64,000 bases of DNA, taken from Collybiopsis luxurians FD-317 M1. Lineage: Eukaryota; Basidiomycota; Agaricomycetes; Agaricales; Omphalotaceae. Positions 24,297-36,600 of this stretch are shown one piece after another. Each line of letters begins with the position of its first letter. The stretch's first letter is position 1. Below the pieces are notes generated by a model, which ran no database searches, was not told the origin of the DNA, and saw nothing but the letters and a program-made list of their open reading frames with translations. The translations under genes and the position numbers were made by a program. The DNA lies in contig KN834808.1 in the NCBI GenBank assembly GCA_000827265.1, positions 137,864 to 201,863 of the forward strand, read 5' to 3'.

Positions 24297-25685
24297 TTAC
24301 AATGCAAGAGAAGAAGTAAAATCAAATGCAGCATATGAAATAGCAGCCGTAGTCTCCAAAGCACTGGAAATAGTGTCCCAACCTGGCCCATTCACTTGAA
24401 TCTATATAGGAAGAAATTTCAATTCACCAGTTATGAAACTAACTTGCAGACACTTGCGGCAGCGGAGCCTCCACCAGTGAAAATGAGTTGGTCTCGGTCA
24501 CCTACGTTGTTACGAATCTATGCAAAAAACATCCAACCAATAGCTGAGCTCCAATGTAACCGAGTCCGCATTACAATCAATGTTCACCTGCAATGCAGAA
24601 TTACAGATCCACGAAAGATGATCCTACGTGCGGAAAAACATTCGAACTTGATTTTCAAAAGATGAATCGAGGTGTTGCGCACCAAATAGAATGACTGGTC
24701 AAAAATCATCGGCCTGTAGATTAGGGATTCTGTCAATAACAGAATGCGGCTGAAACGAAAGGGACACCCACTCATTCTGCGCCTCATACCCAAAAATATA
24801 CCCTCCAAGCTCACTCCAGGGTTGGTCGCCCAAGAGGGAATTCTTATGGATATTCAACATGTGAGTGATTCGCTGATTAAAGGCATTGATTGCATCTAGG
24901 AGGTCAAGAGGTTAGGTGACGCAGTGCTTTCCTCGAGTTACGACGCATTGAGACGCATAAATACCGGGATCAGTGTAAAATCCGTCTACGCCATAGGTAC
25001 TACCGTAAATGTCTCCCGCTTGAAGACTATTCTCTAATCAAGGCAGCAATCGAGTGTGAGGAGTGTGAAAGTTTGCAAAAAATTCCACTTACGGTCGTAC
25101 ATTCCTGTGATTGGGTACAGAATGATTTGGATCAGCGCATTTCTAATAAGTCGCTGGTCATATCGATGAGTAGTTTGATTCCTCGAGCGTGGGCGTCGAC
25201 CTAAGAATGAAGTCAAATAATACTTTTGTGTCGGTGAGTACGCGAATTCGCCTAACTATCAGCTGGTCAATCATGTTCAAGATTGTATCATCGTAATTCC
25301 CGATCCCGTTCGCCTCTAGGTCGGGAACAGCTACGCTATCGCTGCCTTTCTGACCAGCAGCGTGACCTGTAACCCATGTTCGAAGGACCTATTCAACAAG
25401 AAAATCAAAATCAAAGATCATTAATTTGTAATTGGTGTGCGAGACGTTTAGACCTACCTTCATCCCTGCGGCCTGCATTGTATCAAGGAGTGCAATACGG
25501 TCACTATCTGGAAGAGAGTAGGCGTAATAGTTCTGTTGCAACACATCAAAACGTTAGTATAGAAACTGATGGCCAAAAATCGTCTGTCTGCTGCTCACAT
25601 TGGCTCCGGCAAAGCTATTGGCTGCTAGAGCACGCAGGGGGGAGAGGAGCAAGGTGAGAAGAGCGAGTAGCCTCTTGAGTATCAT
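24297..25685 (-). pseudogene. GH5-like glycoside hydrolase, copy B, internally deleted
   Basis: Starts like copy C with a signal peptide (MILKRLLALLTLLLSP, ending in ALA) at 25685 and keeps exons with YYAYSLPDSDRIALLD, VLRTWVTGHAAGQKG and VDAHARGIKLLID. About 0.35 kb present in copies A and C (the region with the HDYNEF and EEWG motifs) is missing near 24445-24450. The donor of the intron after IKLLI is mutated from GT to AT. These lesions make it a pseudogene. It belongs to the unit duplicated with the peptidase fragment and the CWC27 5-prime end. Confidence 0.75.
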
Positions 25686-25859
25686 AGTGTGTAGGGAAAA
25701 CGATCGATGTCCTTGTGGATGCAGGAAATTTGGGTGCAGTATTTATAGGACTCGAAAGGCTTCGATGATACGTGGAACAGGTGATTCAAGCAAACTAGCT
25801 GGAAAATTCCCAAGTCCGGTTCGCTTTCATTCCTGAGTGTGTGGGTGGTAGAAAGAACG

Positions 25860-26508
25860 CTGGGGGAAACAGAAACCACTGGAAAGCTATGTCAAGATCG
25901 CAAAGAGACTATCAATATCTAATTCTGGGTGGAGCTATTTTGATCTACGGAGAGCGCTCTAAATCATTCCATAGGGTTTAGGCAATCACAAATTACCGGA
26001 AATTCAAAAGGATATGTCAAATTTGCGGGGAAAGTCATTGGAAAGACTATCAGCGGTTGGAAGAACGGTGAAACGGACTTGAGCTTGAACTTTAAGGGAA
26101 AAGGGAGCTTGGTTTTTCCTTGGTGTCTTCCTACACAATGTCGATGCAAAGTAAATTACACATCGCCGTCCCTCCTTATTTCCTTTACTTATCAAGGTCT
26201 CCGACCGGTCACCGAACATTTCTTGTCACAACTTTACCCATATACAACCAACATCTGCAATCAACCTAGTACCTAGCAGTACCGGTAGCTAAAAGCTCCC
26301 CTACAAATTCCACTCTGAGCCTCGTTCGCGACCGGGGTACGACGCAAAGTGTCGCCACTTCCGGCTCCTTAGGCCTTAGGCCTTAGAAAAACAATTTTGA
26401 GCGCTATTTCTAGCTCATGTCATCCCACTTTGACGCCAGCTCCGGCTTCTCCGTTTCCCTGTTGCTTGAACAAGAGCCTCGATCAGTCTTTCCTTGAATC
26501 GCGCCCCA
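25860..26508. repeat. Copy of the GH5-CWC27 intergenic region (Z1)
   Basis: Homologous to 58505-59161, including GGAGAGCGCTCTAAATCATT, ATTACCGGAAATTCAAAAGG and GTACGACGCAAAGTGTCGCC. It carries what should be the bidirectional promoter of the GH5 and CWC27 genes, here flanked by two pseudogenes. An extra tandem GGCCTTAG pair sits at about 26370-26385. Confidence 0.75.
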
Positions 26509-26870
26509 ATGGCCCTTCTCACCTCAGGACGCGTCATAATGGATACGATAGTAGGAGAGATTGACCTAGAGCTATGATCCGAGGTATGATTTCTAAGTTA
26601 AACTCTCGTCTTGGTATTTTATGACGTCCACAGGAAACACCGACAGCTTGCCGGAGCTTCCTCTCGTTGGCCATGGAGGGTGAGTTTCCTGTGAGTGAGA
26701 CTGCTTGCTCTGAGAAGTCCTGATTGAACTCGCGCTCTACAAGGTATTACGACGGTGTTTTGTTTCATCAGTGAATTTTTCAACTCTATTCGCGATCCAA
26801 CCCGCAACAAAAAGTCGTTCCTGGATTCTTGAGCCAACCTGGAGCTAAAACCGGAACAGGCACGGGAGGG
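26509..26870 (+). pseudogene. CWC27 5-prime fragment, copy 1
   Basis: Matches the first four exons and introns of the real gene at 59162: TSGRVIMDTIVGEIDLEL, then ETPTACRSFLSLAMEG, YYDGV and VVPGFL. The Trp codon of ELW is TGA (26575-26577). Homology ends at GGGAGGG, 26870, inside exon 4. The same TGA and the same breakpoint occur in the copy at 49581, so one pseudogene was duplicated. Confidence 0.85.
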
Positions 26871-27310
26871 TGTGCATGGTATAATCCTCTCTTCGCTGCG
26901 TTGTCCCTTAATCACCTTGTTTCACCTCCGTCTACCACCATTGTAGCCCTAACTATCCTCGACCTTCTGTTATTTCCTTATCCTTACTTCTTTCGTCCTC
27001 CTTCCCCCATTCTCGTTTTCTCTCTCCCTCCCCTTTTCACATCTTCCTGTCTTCCGAACCCCGAGTGACATTGTTACTAGACCCGACAATGCCATTCTAT
27101 TTCTTGCTCTCAACTCCACAAACCGCTTAAACAACTCAATTCAAAGGAAAGTCATGGCAAAATTACAACGGTTCGGTGGGATGTCTGGTAAACTTGTCTG
27201 CCGACAATCGGTTAAACTCAATCGGATTGTACTTTCGTTGTGCAGGCTAAGAAAGTATGTTCTCGAACTCCATTTCTCTCCAATGCATGCGTGACGAATA
27301 CGTCTATAGG
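26871..27310. repeat. Duplicated block T, copy 1
   Basis: Follows the CWC27 fragment and is homologous to 49940-50395: CTTAATCACCTTGTTTCACCT, a pyrimidine-rich stretch around 26960-27050, GTTCGGTGGGATGTCTGGTA and CAATGCATGCGTGACGAATA. No coding frame is recognised. In this copy it joins the reductase pseudogene; in the other it joins block R1. Confidence 0.7.
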
Positions 27311-27369
27311 TTATAAAAAAAAATGCAGGGAATTCAAAAGATCGGGTGATGACAACAAACAAGTTGGCG

Positions 27370-28269
27370 GTAACAAGATGATGGAAATAGGTTGCGCAAC
27401 AAGTTTCATTTTTTTTCTCTTCACCCTCTCTAGACCTTCAATAATTCCCTCAATGAGTTGCAAATTGTTTGGTGCAAACAGCCTCTCTATCACAGAAGGA
27501 AGATCAGTGAGAGTATCTGACCTGCAGTTCATGACATATGTTCCTCCAAGAGCTTTGAGATACTCAGAACGAATTGACAAGGCATAGGTAATGATGGGGT
27601 TGAATTCCTGGTATTTGAGAAGCTGAATCGCATACTGCCCAACAGAGGTACTTCCTCTGAGGACTAAGACTGTGTGTCCAGTCTGTTTCGTGTCGGAGTC
27701 AATTGCTGGATTCAGAGCGATTCCAATGGGCCTCAGTACAAATAGACCAAAGACAGCAGCGGTTAGAGCGATGGGGATTGAAGCTCCCTGCGAATACGTG
27801 TAATCTGTTAATAAACAAATGGTCAGTGGGTCAGATATTCCTGTTCGATCCCCGTTCCTGATAACATTATGTACATACTCTGGCAACCAAATCTGCGGGA
27901 ATTGTTGTGTATTGCTGAAATCTACCCCTGTCCGGAGGGTTAAAGAATCCCTGGAAGAATCTGTTGAGTGCTATGTCAGACTTGGAGGAGAAGCCGGCGA
28001 TGCACCTCGAAAGATAACTTCTTACATTCGATCACCTTTATCCCATCCCTCAGCACCCTCGCCAACTTGCTGAATATCTCCTGCAATATCTGTACCCAAT
28101 ACCGCAGGGTAGCTGCTCTCCGAAGATTGAATCTTCCAATCAACGGGATTCAGCGCGACAGCTTCTACTTTTATGACAAGTTCCCCTGGAGCTGCTTGGG
28201 TTACCAATCTTTTAGACATGATGAAAGGCTGTTGTTGCCTTCCAAGATGAGCGCATGTTGAGTTGACAT
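27370..28269 (-). pseudogene. Medium-chain dehydrogenase/reductase pseudogene, copy 1
   Basis: The minus strand reads APGELVIKVEAVALNPVDWK, YPAVLGTDIAGDI, FQQYTTIPADL, GASIPIALTAAVFGL, GSTSVGQYAIQL and NPIITYALS, then a C-terminus with GIIEGLERV and KLVAQP. These are hallmarks of GroES-like plus Rossmann-fold NADPH quinone/enoyl reductases. One base is missing near codon 12 relative to copy 2. The second half of the cofactor domain, usually between the Rossmann strand and the C-terminal helix, is absent in both copies. Non-functional. Confidence 0.75.
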
Positions 28270-28399
28270 CGTTGAACGAGCGAGAGCTGCAAGCATATGG
28301 GAAGGTTCCGCGTTGGCGGAAGCTTGATTTCCCGGTTTTCGGGTGAAGCTTGGACGTCATACGATCAGAAGGTAGGCCAGTGGTAAATTTCGGCTGCAA

Positions 28400-30290
28400 G
28401 TGAAACCATATAATTAGCGGTGTGTTTGTTGCCCTTCCGTTCGTCTGAATTATCTAATGAATCTAATGAAGTCATTCAGCCCATTGAATGACAATGACAC
28501 AGTATCGATGACTACTCGAAAAGCAGTTACAGCAACGCGAAGTCTACATCAGAACTCCAAACAGCGTAATGCATACTCTTCATGCACATGATTGTGAAAC
28601 ATGGGTCTCGGAGAAGATTGGCTATTAAGAGAGAGCCGATTTCAAACAGACCGCCGGGTTCAGACAAGGCTCAGAGGAATTGAGGCCTTGAGGTGCGAGC
28701 ATAATCGAAACCGAGGCATGGCGAGGAAAATCCAGCATACGATGGGCCCCAAAGCAAGAGTGATCGCCGATGAGCACCAGAAACGTGCAACGTCGTTCCG
28801 TCGTTGATCCAGAAACCTTTGAAGCCGTAAGCTACAATGTGATAGAGAAGCTAGTGAGGAACGCTTACCAACGACACCAGTAATCTGGTAGTAAGACTTA
28901 TACAATCCAATCACATGTCCTCAAATAGCAGGGGAGAAGATTCGCACTACGTGGATGGGGTGGTACTATAAACATCTAAGAGTCAATAGTGATTCAATTA
29001 CCAGACAAGAAAAACTACTTACAGCTAAATGTAATGCGACTCCAGATTGAAAGACACCTACGAATCGTCCATTATAGATGATATCCAAGTGGATCTTGGA
29101 TCTTGAGAGATGTAAGTTGCAAATGAACACGACGAGACGGATGACACGGACTCACGAGATGGACTCGGAGATTGAGAGCACAGGCGCGACACCTATCTAT
29201 TCGAATCTCTGCTTTGGAAGTCCTAGAGAGATATCGACGCTGTGGTGAAGGTAAAGTCCCACTGGATGACATGAATGGCTTATCTTCGTGATCCATAGAT
29301 GCAAACTTGTCAAGGTACACCATCATGTAACCGGATATGAGGAAAGTTTAGGACGCGGGAAGAACGACTTTGAAAGACGTGGACACAGATGAGGAGTGGA
29401 CTTGGGTATGGGCGGGATAAAGGCGAAGGAGATGGAGGCGAAGGAGATGGAGGCGAAGGGAATGGAGCAGATGAGAAGAAGACAGGCTTGTGGGAACGAA
29501 ACAGACGGGAATGGAGTTCTGAGGGGATTTGGGCTTATCGATGATGTGGACTGAGCCGGAGACGAAGGCGAAGAAGGCAAGCTTGATGGGAACAAGAGGG
29601 GATGGGGTGTGGCTTGGTCGATGGCAATGGCAATGGCAATGTCGCCGATGCAAATTGAGCCAATGAAAAGGACAAAAAAAAAAAAGACTTGATATCCAGA
29701 TTAAAATCTATCACGATATCTGTTCGCGTACGCTGAATCCATTATTCGGAAACGAGTATATGTGTTTAAAGACCGTTCCTGCAGCCATAAACAGTAAGAA
29801 CGAGGGGGTTACAGCATTGAGATAAGTAGAGCGCACGTACTCAGGATCCAGCAAGCCACCCAGCCACTTGCTCTAGGGTTTCAAATGCGCGATACTTGTC
29901 TTCTCCATTTCACCCTCAAATTAATTATATCCCTCCAAAAAAAGAATGAATACAGCGCAATCCCATTCCAGCCCCTCCTTCCAACTATCCATGAACCCAC
30001 GAGTACTCTCTCAGAATGATGTACGACTGTTCCCTGGCGATAAGCACATTGCCGATGACGTATTTTTGACAGCTCGATTAAGTGCCTCAGCTGAACTGAT
30101 AAATTGTGGAAGAGCGAGTGAGAGGCGCAGAAGACGGGAAAGGGAAGGTCGAGCGGAGTGACGGGAGGGGTACAATGCGGATGATCTCGTCGTCTGAGGA
30201 TGGGGATGAGGGGGATGTTCGAGTCACGGCGGCACAAGGGGCATAACGAATCAATCGATAACAGCGGTCATGGGGTCTGACAATGGCTGT
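28400..30290 (-). repeat. Duplicated block S, copy 2 (decayed gene-like)
   Basis: Homologous to 12275-14030. The minus strand keeps HTPSPLVPIKLAFFAFVSGS, then NSIPVCFVPTSLS, and SQDPRSTW in a second exon-like part. Between 29410 and 29460 GGAGATGGAGGCGAA repeats in tandem, and near 29625 GGCAAT is repeated. It ends about 0.3 kb before the NLR3 TATA box. The product is not recognised. Confidence 0.5.
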
Positions 30291-30577
30291 AGACAACCGT
30301 TAAGATAAAAGTAAATTAACGCTCAATGTTACGTCTTAGAGTAGGAAGAATAAGAACCCCATGTGGGCTATCACCTGAACAATACACCGAGAAAGAGTTA
30401 AGGGAGGACGCCGACGATTCTATTTGAATAAAGGGAATCTTGTTCCAAATTTGGACATCATGATTCAGTTGGTAAAACGCTGGAACGTTGCTTCGGCCTG
30501 CTCGCCGATATCAAATCGATAAGCATATCAATATCAATGCTGTATATCAATTTGAGTCAATTGATGTATCGGTTGAC

Positions 30578-30586
30578 TATATATAT
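30578..30586 (+). promoter_or_regulatory. TATA box of NLR3
   Basis: TATATATAT lies 40 bp before the ATG at 30626, followed by ACCGCTTTGCAGGGTACACC, which is almost identical to the NLR4 leader near 53035. This supports common promoter ancestry. Confidence 0.6.
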
Positions 30587-30625
30587 GGGCTAGAATCGAC
30601 AACCGCTTTGCAGGGTACACCCATC

Positions 30626-33600
30626 ATGGCTGATCTACTCAGGCGGTATGTCAACAGCCTACATTCCAAGCTATGAGTCCAGCTAATGGTCCATTGTTCC
30701 TCAGAGAATCAGAAGTGACAATTGCCAATGGAAAGTAAGAAACAGCATTTCTATCTCAGCTGTAATGCATTCCAAATCTGGAATCTGATAAAATTTTATA
30801 GCATGTTTCAGTATGCTTCAGATTTTACCATCAATAATGGAATGTTCAATGTTGTTTGTGAGCCATGTATTCTCATTCAGCATTGCATATATTGAGCCTT
30901 TCTGATTTTTAATAGCGAATAATGAAAAAGATGAAAAGGATGAGAAGGATGAAAAAGAGAAAATTAAAAAATGGCTCAATGCGCCTGATTGCACCATGAA
31001 TTATCAGGCTGCAGATGATAAGAGAACTGAAGGCACTGGTCAGTGGATCCTGAATGATCCTGAGTATATCAAGTGGAAGCAAAGTCCAAGTATGCTTTGG
31101 ATACAAGGCAAAGGTATGAGTAAAGTATAGATACTACAAAGACTTACCAGTGCTAACCACCAATGGCAGCTGGATCAGGCAAAACAATCTTATTGTGAGT
31201 TTAATTGTATGAACATTTGTAGCGGCGGCGCCGTTACTACGCGTTCTTTCATTAACTCGGACTCATAGACACTGTACCTATATTACATATACATATTTAA
31301 TACCGATTTAGTACATTCGTTCCCGCGCCTCCCGCCTCTATATTTACGTACATTTATTGATTGCACTCGTTAGACTTACTTTCACGCACAAGCACAACGT
31401 ACATACCGAGAATAATATAAACTCGTCGTGTTCAGTGCTAGTGTGAAACATCTTTAGCTCAGTATAGCTAATCTTAGGAGCTCAACATACTGAGCCTCTA
31501 TTCACCACTACCAGAGTGGTTACACTTTTTTGAACATCGAGAAATCATACGATTCTCGGAGTCAAACGTTACTGTCCGTTAGGAACTCCCCGGACCTGTC
31601 CTCGAAATTCAATTCGAGAACTCCATTCCTCATCTAGAATTTATCCTAATTCTAGAAATAGTTCCCGCCTTCTATACAAAGAACAGCACATGGGAACGGT
31701 CACGGGTGCATGGGACAAGGAACATGTAACGTCACAAAAGCCGAGCTTCAATGACAAGTCGAAGACCTTAAGAGGCAATTGGCCGAGCGTGACCAACAAA
31801 TGAGGATACCCAGCGAGAATTTCTTGCAGGGAACCCCTTCCACAATGCCTGACGACGGTATGGCATTTGGGAGCATTACGGGTGCCAACCAGGACCCAAG
31901 TAACACACTTGACGCGGACATACAACTGCGTAGATCACCCACAGAGCCTGGTGAAATACGTGAAACAGCTCCTCCGCAAGACGGAGAAACAAAGTCCGTG
32001 GATGAAGGTACCAACCACAGCTCCCCCCTACTGGACAAAGTATCCAGAAATAAGGGGAAAGAACGTGAGGCTGAAATGGTGTCAGACTCACGAGGCCAAA
32101 TCCTTGAGCTTAGACCTCTATTGTTTTCACCCTTGCAAGAGGTAGAAAATGTAGCGGAGAAAACTCCCGAAATGGAAGTCGGGAGTAGCTACCACATATC
32201 TCCACACAGTCTGGGTAGTGTTAACAAATGCCCAGACACAGTAGCTATGCTACTGTCTATCATGCAGCAACAGCAAGCACAATTGCAAGCTGACATGAAT
32301 GCATCCATGAAACTATTCATGGACAGTCAAGCTGAAAAAGCTCGACAGCAGAACAACGAGTTGTGGAAACTCGTGAGTACGCTCCTACCTAATGCCAAGG
32401 AAGAGGTGGAGCAGGAGATACTCCATACCCCACCACAGCAGCCCCCTACAAAGGCTACCAATGTTCAAGTGCCAATCACACTAGAACAGGGGAAAGTAGC
32501 CGAAAAGACTACGAATGTCCAAGCTCCAGTTGAGCAAGGAGCAACGAACCCCAAATCAAGCCAGTGGGGTAATGATATAGTCCGACCGACTACCATGTAC
32601 GTCTACCCGAATGGACAGACATACAACGAAATGGTCAATGACCCTTGTTTTGTCCGAATCCCGGGATGCACCCGAGACACTGGACAACCCCTGTCCTTTC
32701 AAGACAGAGCAGTCGGCCAAACCTTGAGAGGCTGGCGTGACAAGACTGATGGTGCTGTGGAATGGCACAACCAGAATATTGAGTTCACGAAAGAGGGACT
32801 TAGCTGGTCCGCATACGAACGAGGGACTGTCAAACAGGAACCTCCCAACTCCTCCCCTAGGAGTAACCGGGGACCTGATACCCACCTGATGCAACCAGTG
32901 CATGGATCAGGGTTAGTCACCTCTGGAAACCCAGGAGGAGACGATGGTGATGAGTCAGATAGTTTGTCCGACAGTTCCTTCGACGAATTCAGACTGTCAA
33001 AAGGAAAGCGGAGTCGAACTCCATGGCTAAGGGACGGGGGTGACCCAGACCCTAGCTCATCATCTAGTTCATCAGAATCAGACAGAGGTCATTCGAGACA
33101 AGTAGAACCGAATGACAAACGAAGATCCAAGGAGGATCAATGTAGGCGCAAAGAAAAGAAACGCCGAACAGTTAAATTAGCCTGCAAACTAGCTAACGTA
33201 CTCGACAACTCTGGTCGAGCAGAGTGGAACGAAAGGATCCACAAACAGCTCTGCGATATAATGAGGGAGCATCTAACAAAAGTACTCCCCGCTATAGAAG
33301 GGATAAAGTCGGTGAAGATCAACCCTCCCGACACATACGATGGCACGGCTGACATCGACGTATTCGAACAATGGCTTGTTCGAGTACTCAATTGGTTAAT
33401 CATAAACCAATTAACTGGAAATGATCTGGGAGAATACCAGATCATAGTCCTAGAATCCATGCTCTCAGGACATGTCAAGATTTGGTATTCCGACCAAGTC
33501 TCAGGTCCACATCGTACCAAGACGAGGTGGACATTTCCTGATGTTATAATTGGGATATTCCGGCACTTTGTGCAGGATACAGCCTTCGAACAAGCTGAAA

Positions 33601-36600
33601 GCAAATGGCGAGCTGTAAAGTATAATGCCAAGGATGGTATATGGGAATTCTATACCAATCTACACCGCAACGCTGCAAGATTGATGGTCCCACCATCAAC
33701 TGCGATCTTTCGAGACCGCTTTGTTAGAGGACTTCCTCTAACTTACATCTCATACATGCGAGAAAAAGGAGTCTCCCCCAAGACTGCAAAAATACTTGAC
33801 ATTGTCAAGTGTATCCAGTGCAAGGAAGAGAAAAACGCGCTTCAGCGCAATGTTGTTGCCACAAAAGGCAACTACTCTGTGAGCCCCTATACTGGAGCCC
33901 AGCCTATTCTATTGCGAACACAATGGCACAAAGTTGGAAGTGGGTACAACCAACCCACCATTAAAATGAGCGCTACTACAGGCAGCTCAAGTTACATTCA
34001 CTGTAATGCAGCTATGTTGGTACCGACGGAGCGTTGGAAGGGGTCTCCCAAAGCACAAACCAAGGGAAACATTAATCAGACATTGGATGAACCCAGAGCA
34101 AAGAAGCTCTGCTATGGATGCGGCAAAGAAGGTCATTTTGCCAAAGATCCCATTTGCGAGCGCTATGGGAAGCCGAGCCTCTTCGCTATTAGGGATGAGG
34201 AAGGAGTCGTCGTCCCGGAAGACAACCCCAGCAGTGGGCAAGTCAACTCTGATACCGGAGTAAATGCGTCAAATGAAGCATTTACAGTGCCCGAAGCGGA
34301 GGATTCCTGGGGCACTAATCCCACTGACCCAGAATCAGCAGGGGAATACGAACTCGAAGAGTTCAAAGAGTACATGGGAGGTATGTACTATACTAGCTCT
34401 GAGGAATATCTTGGAGCTATGTACGTAGCAGATGTCCCTGACCCAGAAGGACCTGCTACTAGTTCTCATTCCACGAGAACAACTCTGGTAACCAGTCCAG
34501 AGCTACATTCCATATCTCCTAATGAGAACCCACCTGCACTGCAAGATGTCTCTGAATCAGAAGACGAATCGGGATGGCCAATCGTGGATGATTGATCGGG
34601 CAATTCTGAAGATGATGGTGAAGACTCCATCATCCTACACAATCATAACGATTTCCCATCAAGGAAATACGGTCAGAATAGTAAAACTGACCTTCCTGTC
34701 CTCAGAGATATCCCCAACACCCGTTGGGAAGATTCTCAAGAACAATGTGCAGATACAGGAACTGCACTTGTCCCTGAATGGGACGATGTCCGAGCTAATG
34801 GCTCAGACAACACCAACTCAGCGAAGGAATACGCTGACGACAAACTATACCTTTCTGCCATAGGTGATGGCAAAGGGAACAATGTGAGAAAGGTCAGCAT
34901 CAACCTCCTGAAATCCTCACGAAAAGTGAAATGCCCAGAAAGGTGTTCACCCGACGAACATCGGCAAATGACATGTCTCCTAAAAATTGGAGGACATACG
35001 GCTCATGTCATGTTCGACTCGGGCAGCTCTATTGATGCAATCAGCCCACACTTTGCGAACGCTTGTAGCATCAAAGTGTTCGAGCTCGAAAGCCAAGAAC
35101 ATCTACAGCTCGGCACTATTGGTAGCCGAGCTAAATTTGAATTTGGAACCTGGTCCCCTGTCACTGTAGGGGAGACAAATGTCGATACATGGTGGGATGT
35201 AGTAAATATCGACAAATATTCAGGTATAATTGGTTCCCGCTGGATGCGAAGGAACGAGGTAGTCCTAGACTACATTCGTGACCTTATCATCATCAATGGT
35301 CACCAAATCCCTGCATTAACTGCAAAAGAGGATGCTGCTCAACTCTCTCACCACATGGCTATGAGAAGAGCAGAGCAGAACAATTCAGTTCAACATAAAG
35401 ACAATGTCAAACCATCAGAGTCCACCATCTGACTACAAACATTATGTGAAGTCAATGAATGAGCCAAAAAGGAACACTTCACGCCCATGGTGGAAAATGT
35501 CCTTGATAAAGAGGACATTCGTACTGAATTACATTGCATAGCTTGGTCACTACCACCTGGTTCACCAGTGGTCATAAGACAAATACGTCCAGACGAGAGT
35601 CTGGACATATGCCCAGATTACCTGGACAACTGTGTGGAACTCATACAAGAGTTTTCACGCGCATTTAACCCAAAAATGGGGAAAATGTGTGTGGGGGAGG
35701 GTATCGAGGTACTAAACTCAATTAGAAATTCTTCCCCCACCAAGCCTCCTTTTGAAGAAGACACATCCTCTGAAGAAGAGGAACTGTTCGACAAAGATCA
35801 CAAAATCCTAGAAGAACTGGGTATATTGGAACCAGGCACATATCTGGATCCAAAGGCTCAGAATTTCGAATATATCGAATCTGAGCATGTTCTCAATCCG
35901 AGAGACCGACTCTGCATCATACACTCCAACAGGAGACGCCGACAAGTACCCACATCCCGCAATAAAAAGGGACTAGCTCGCAAGAAATGAGCAGGGCACA
36001 CTTCTACTCGTAGAAGCAAGTTCAGAGCCAAGCCAGCTGAACTATTGTTCTTCCCAATCAATGAGACTGAATTGGAAGAACAGTCTGGAACAGTGAAATA
36101 CACTAACACAGACATTCCCCGACTCCGCACAAAGTGGATCAAGGAATACAAAGACATCCTAGCTGGAGTCCCAGAAACACTCCCTCCCCTAAGGGAGATC
36201 AATCATCGAATACAACTGATTGATGAAAACAAGAGGTATAATTATTATATGCCCCATTGCCCCGACAGCCTAAAAGTACAACTGTCTGAAAAACTCGAGA
36301 GATATTCTCGAGCACAGTGGTGGGTTAGTACCACCATGCCGCAAGCAGCCCCTATGCTGTGTATTCCCAAAAAGAATGGAAAAATCCGCACCATAGTCGA
36401 TTACCAACAGCAGAATGAAAACACTGTCAAGGATGTTACACCGTTCCCTGACCAAGACCATATCCGGTCTGATGTCGCAAGACACAAATATTGATCCAAG
36501 ATTGATATGTCAGATGCTTATGAACAAATCCGACATGAACTCAATGATGTAACAAAGTCGGCATTTGCTAGCATCTTTGGTACTTATGTTAGCAATGTCA

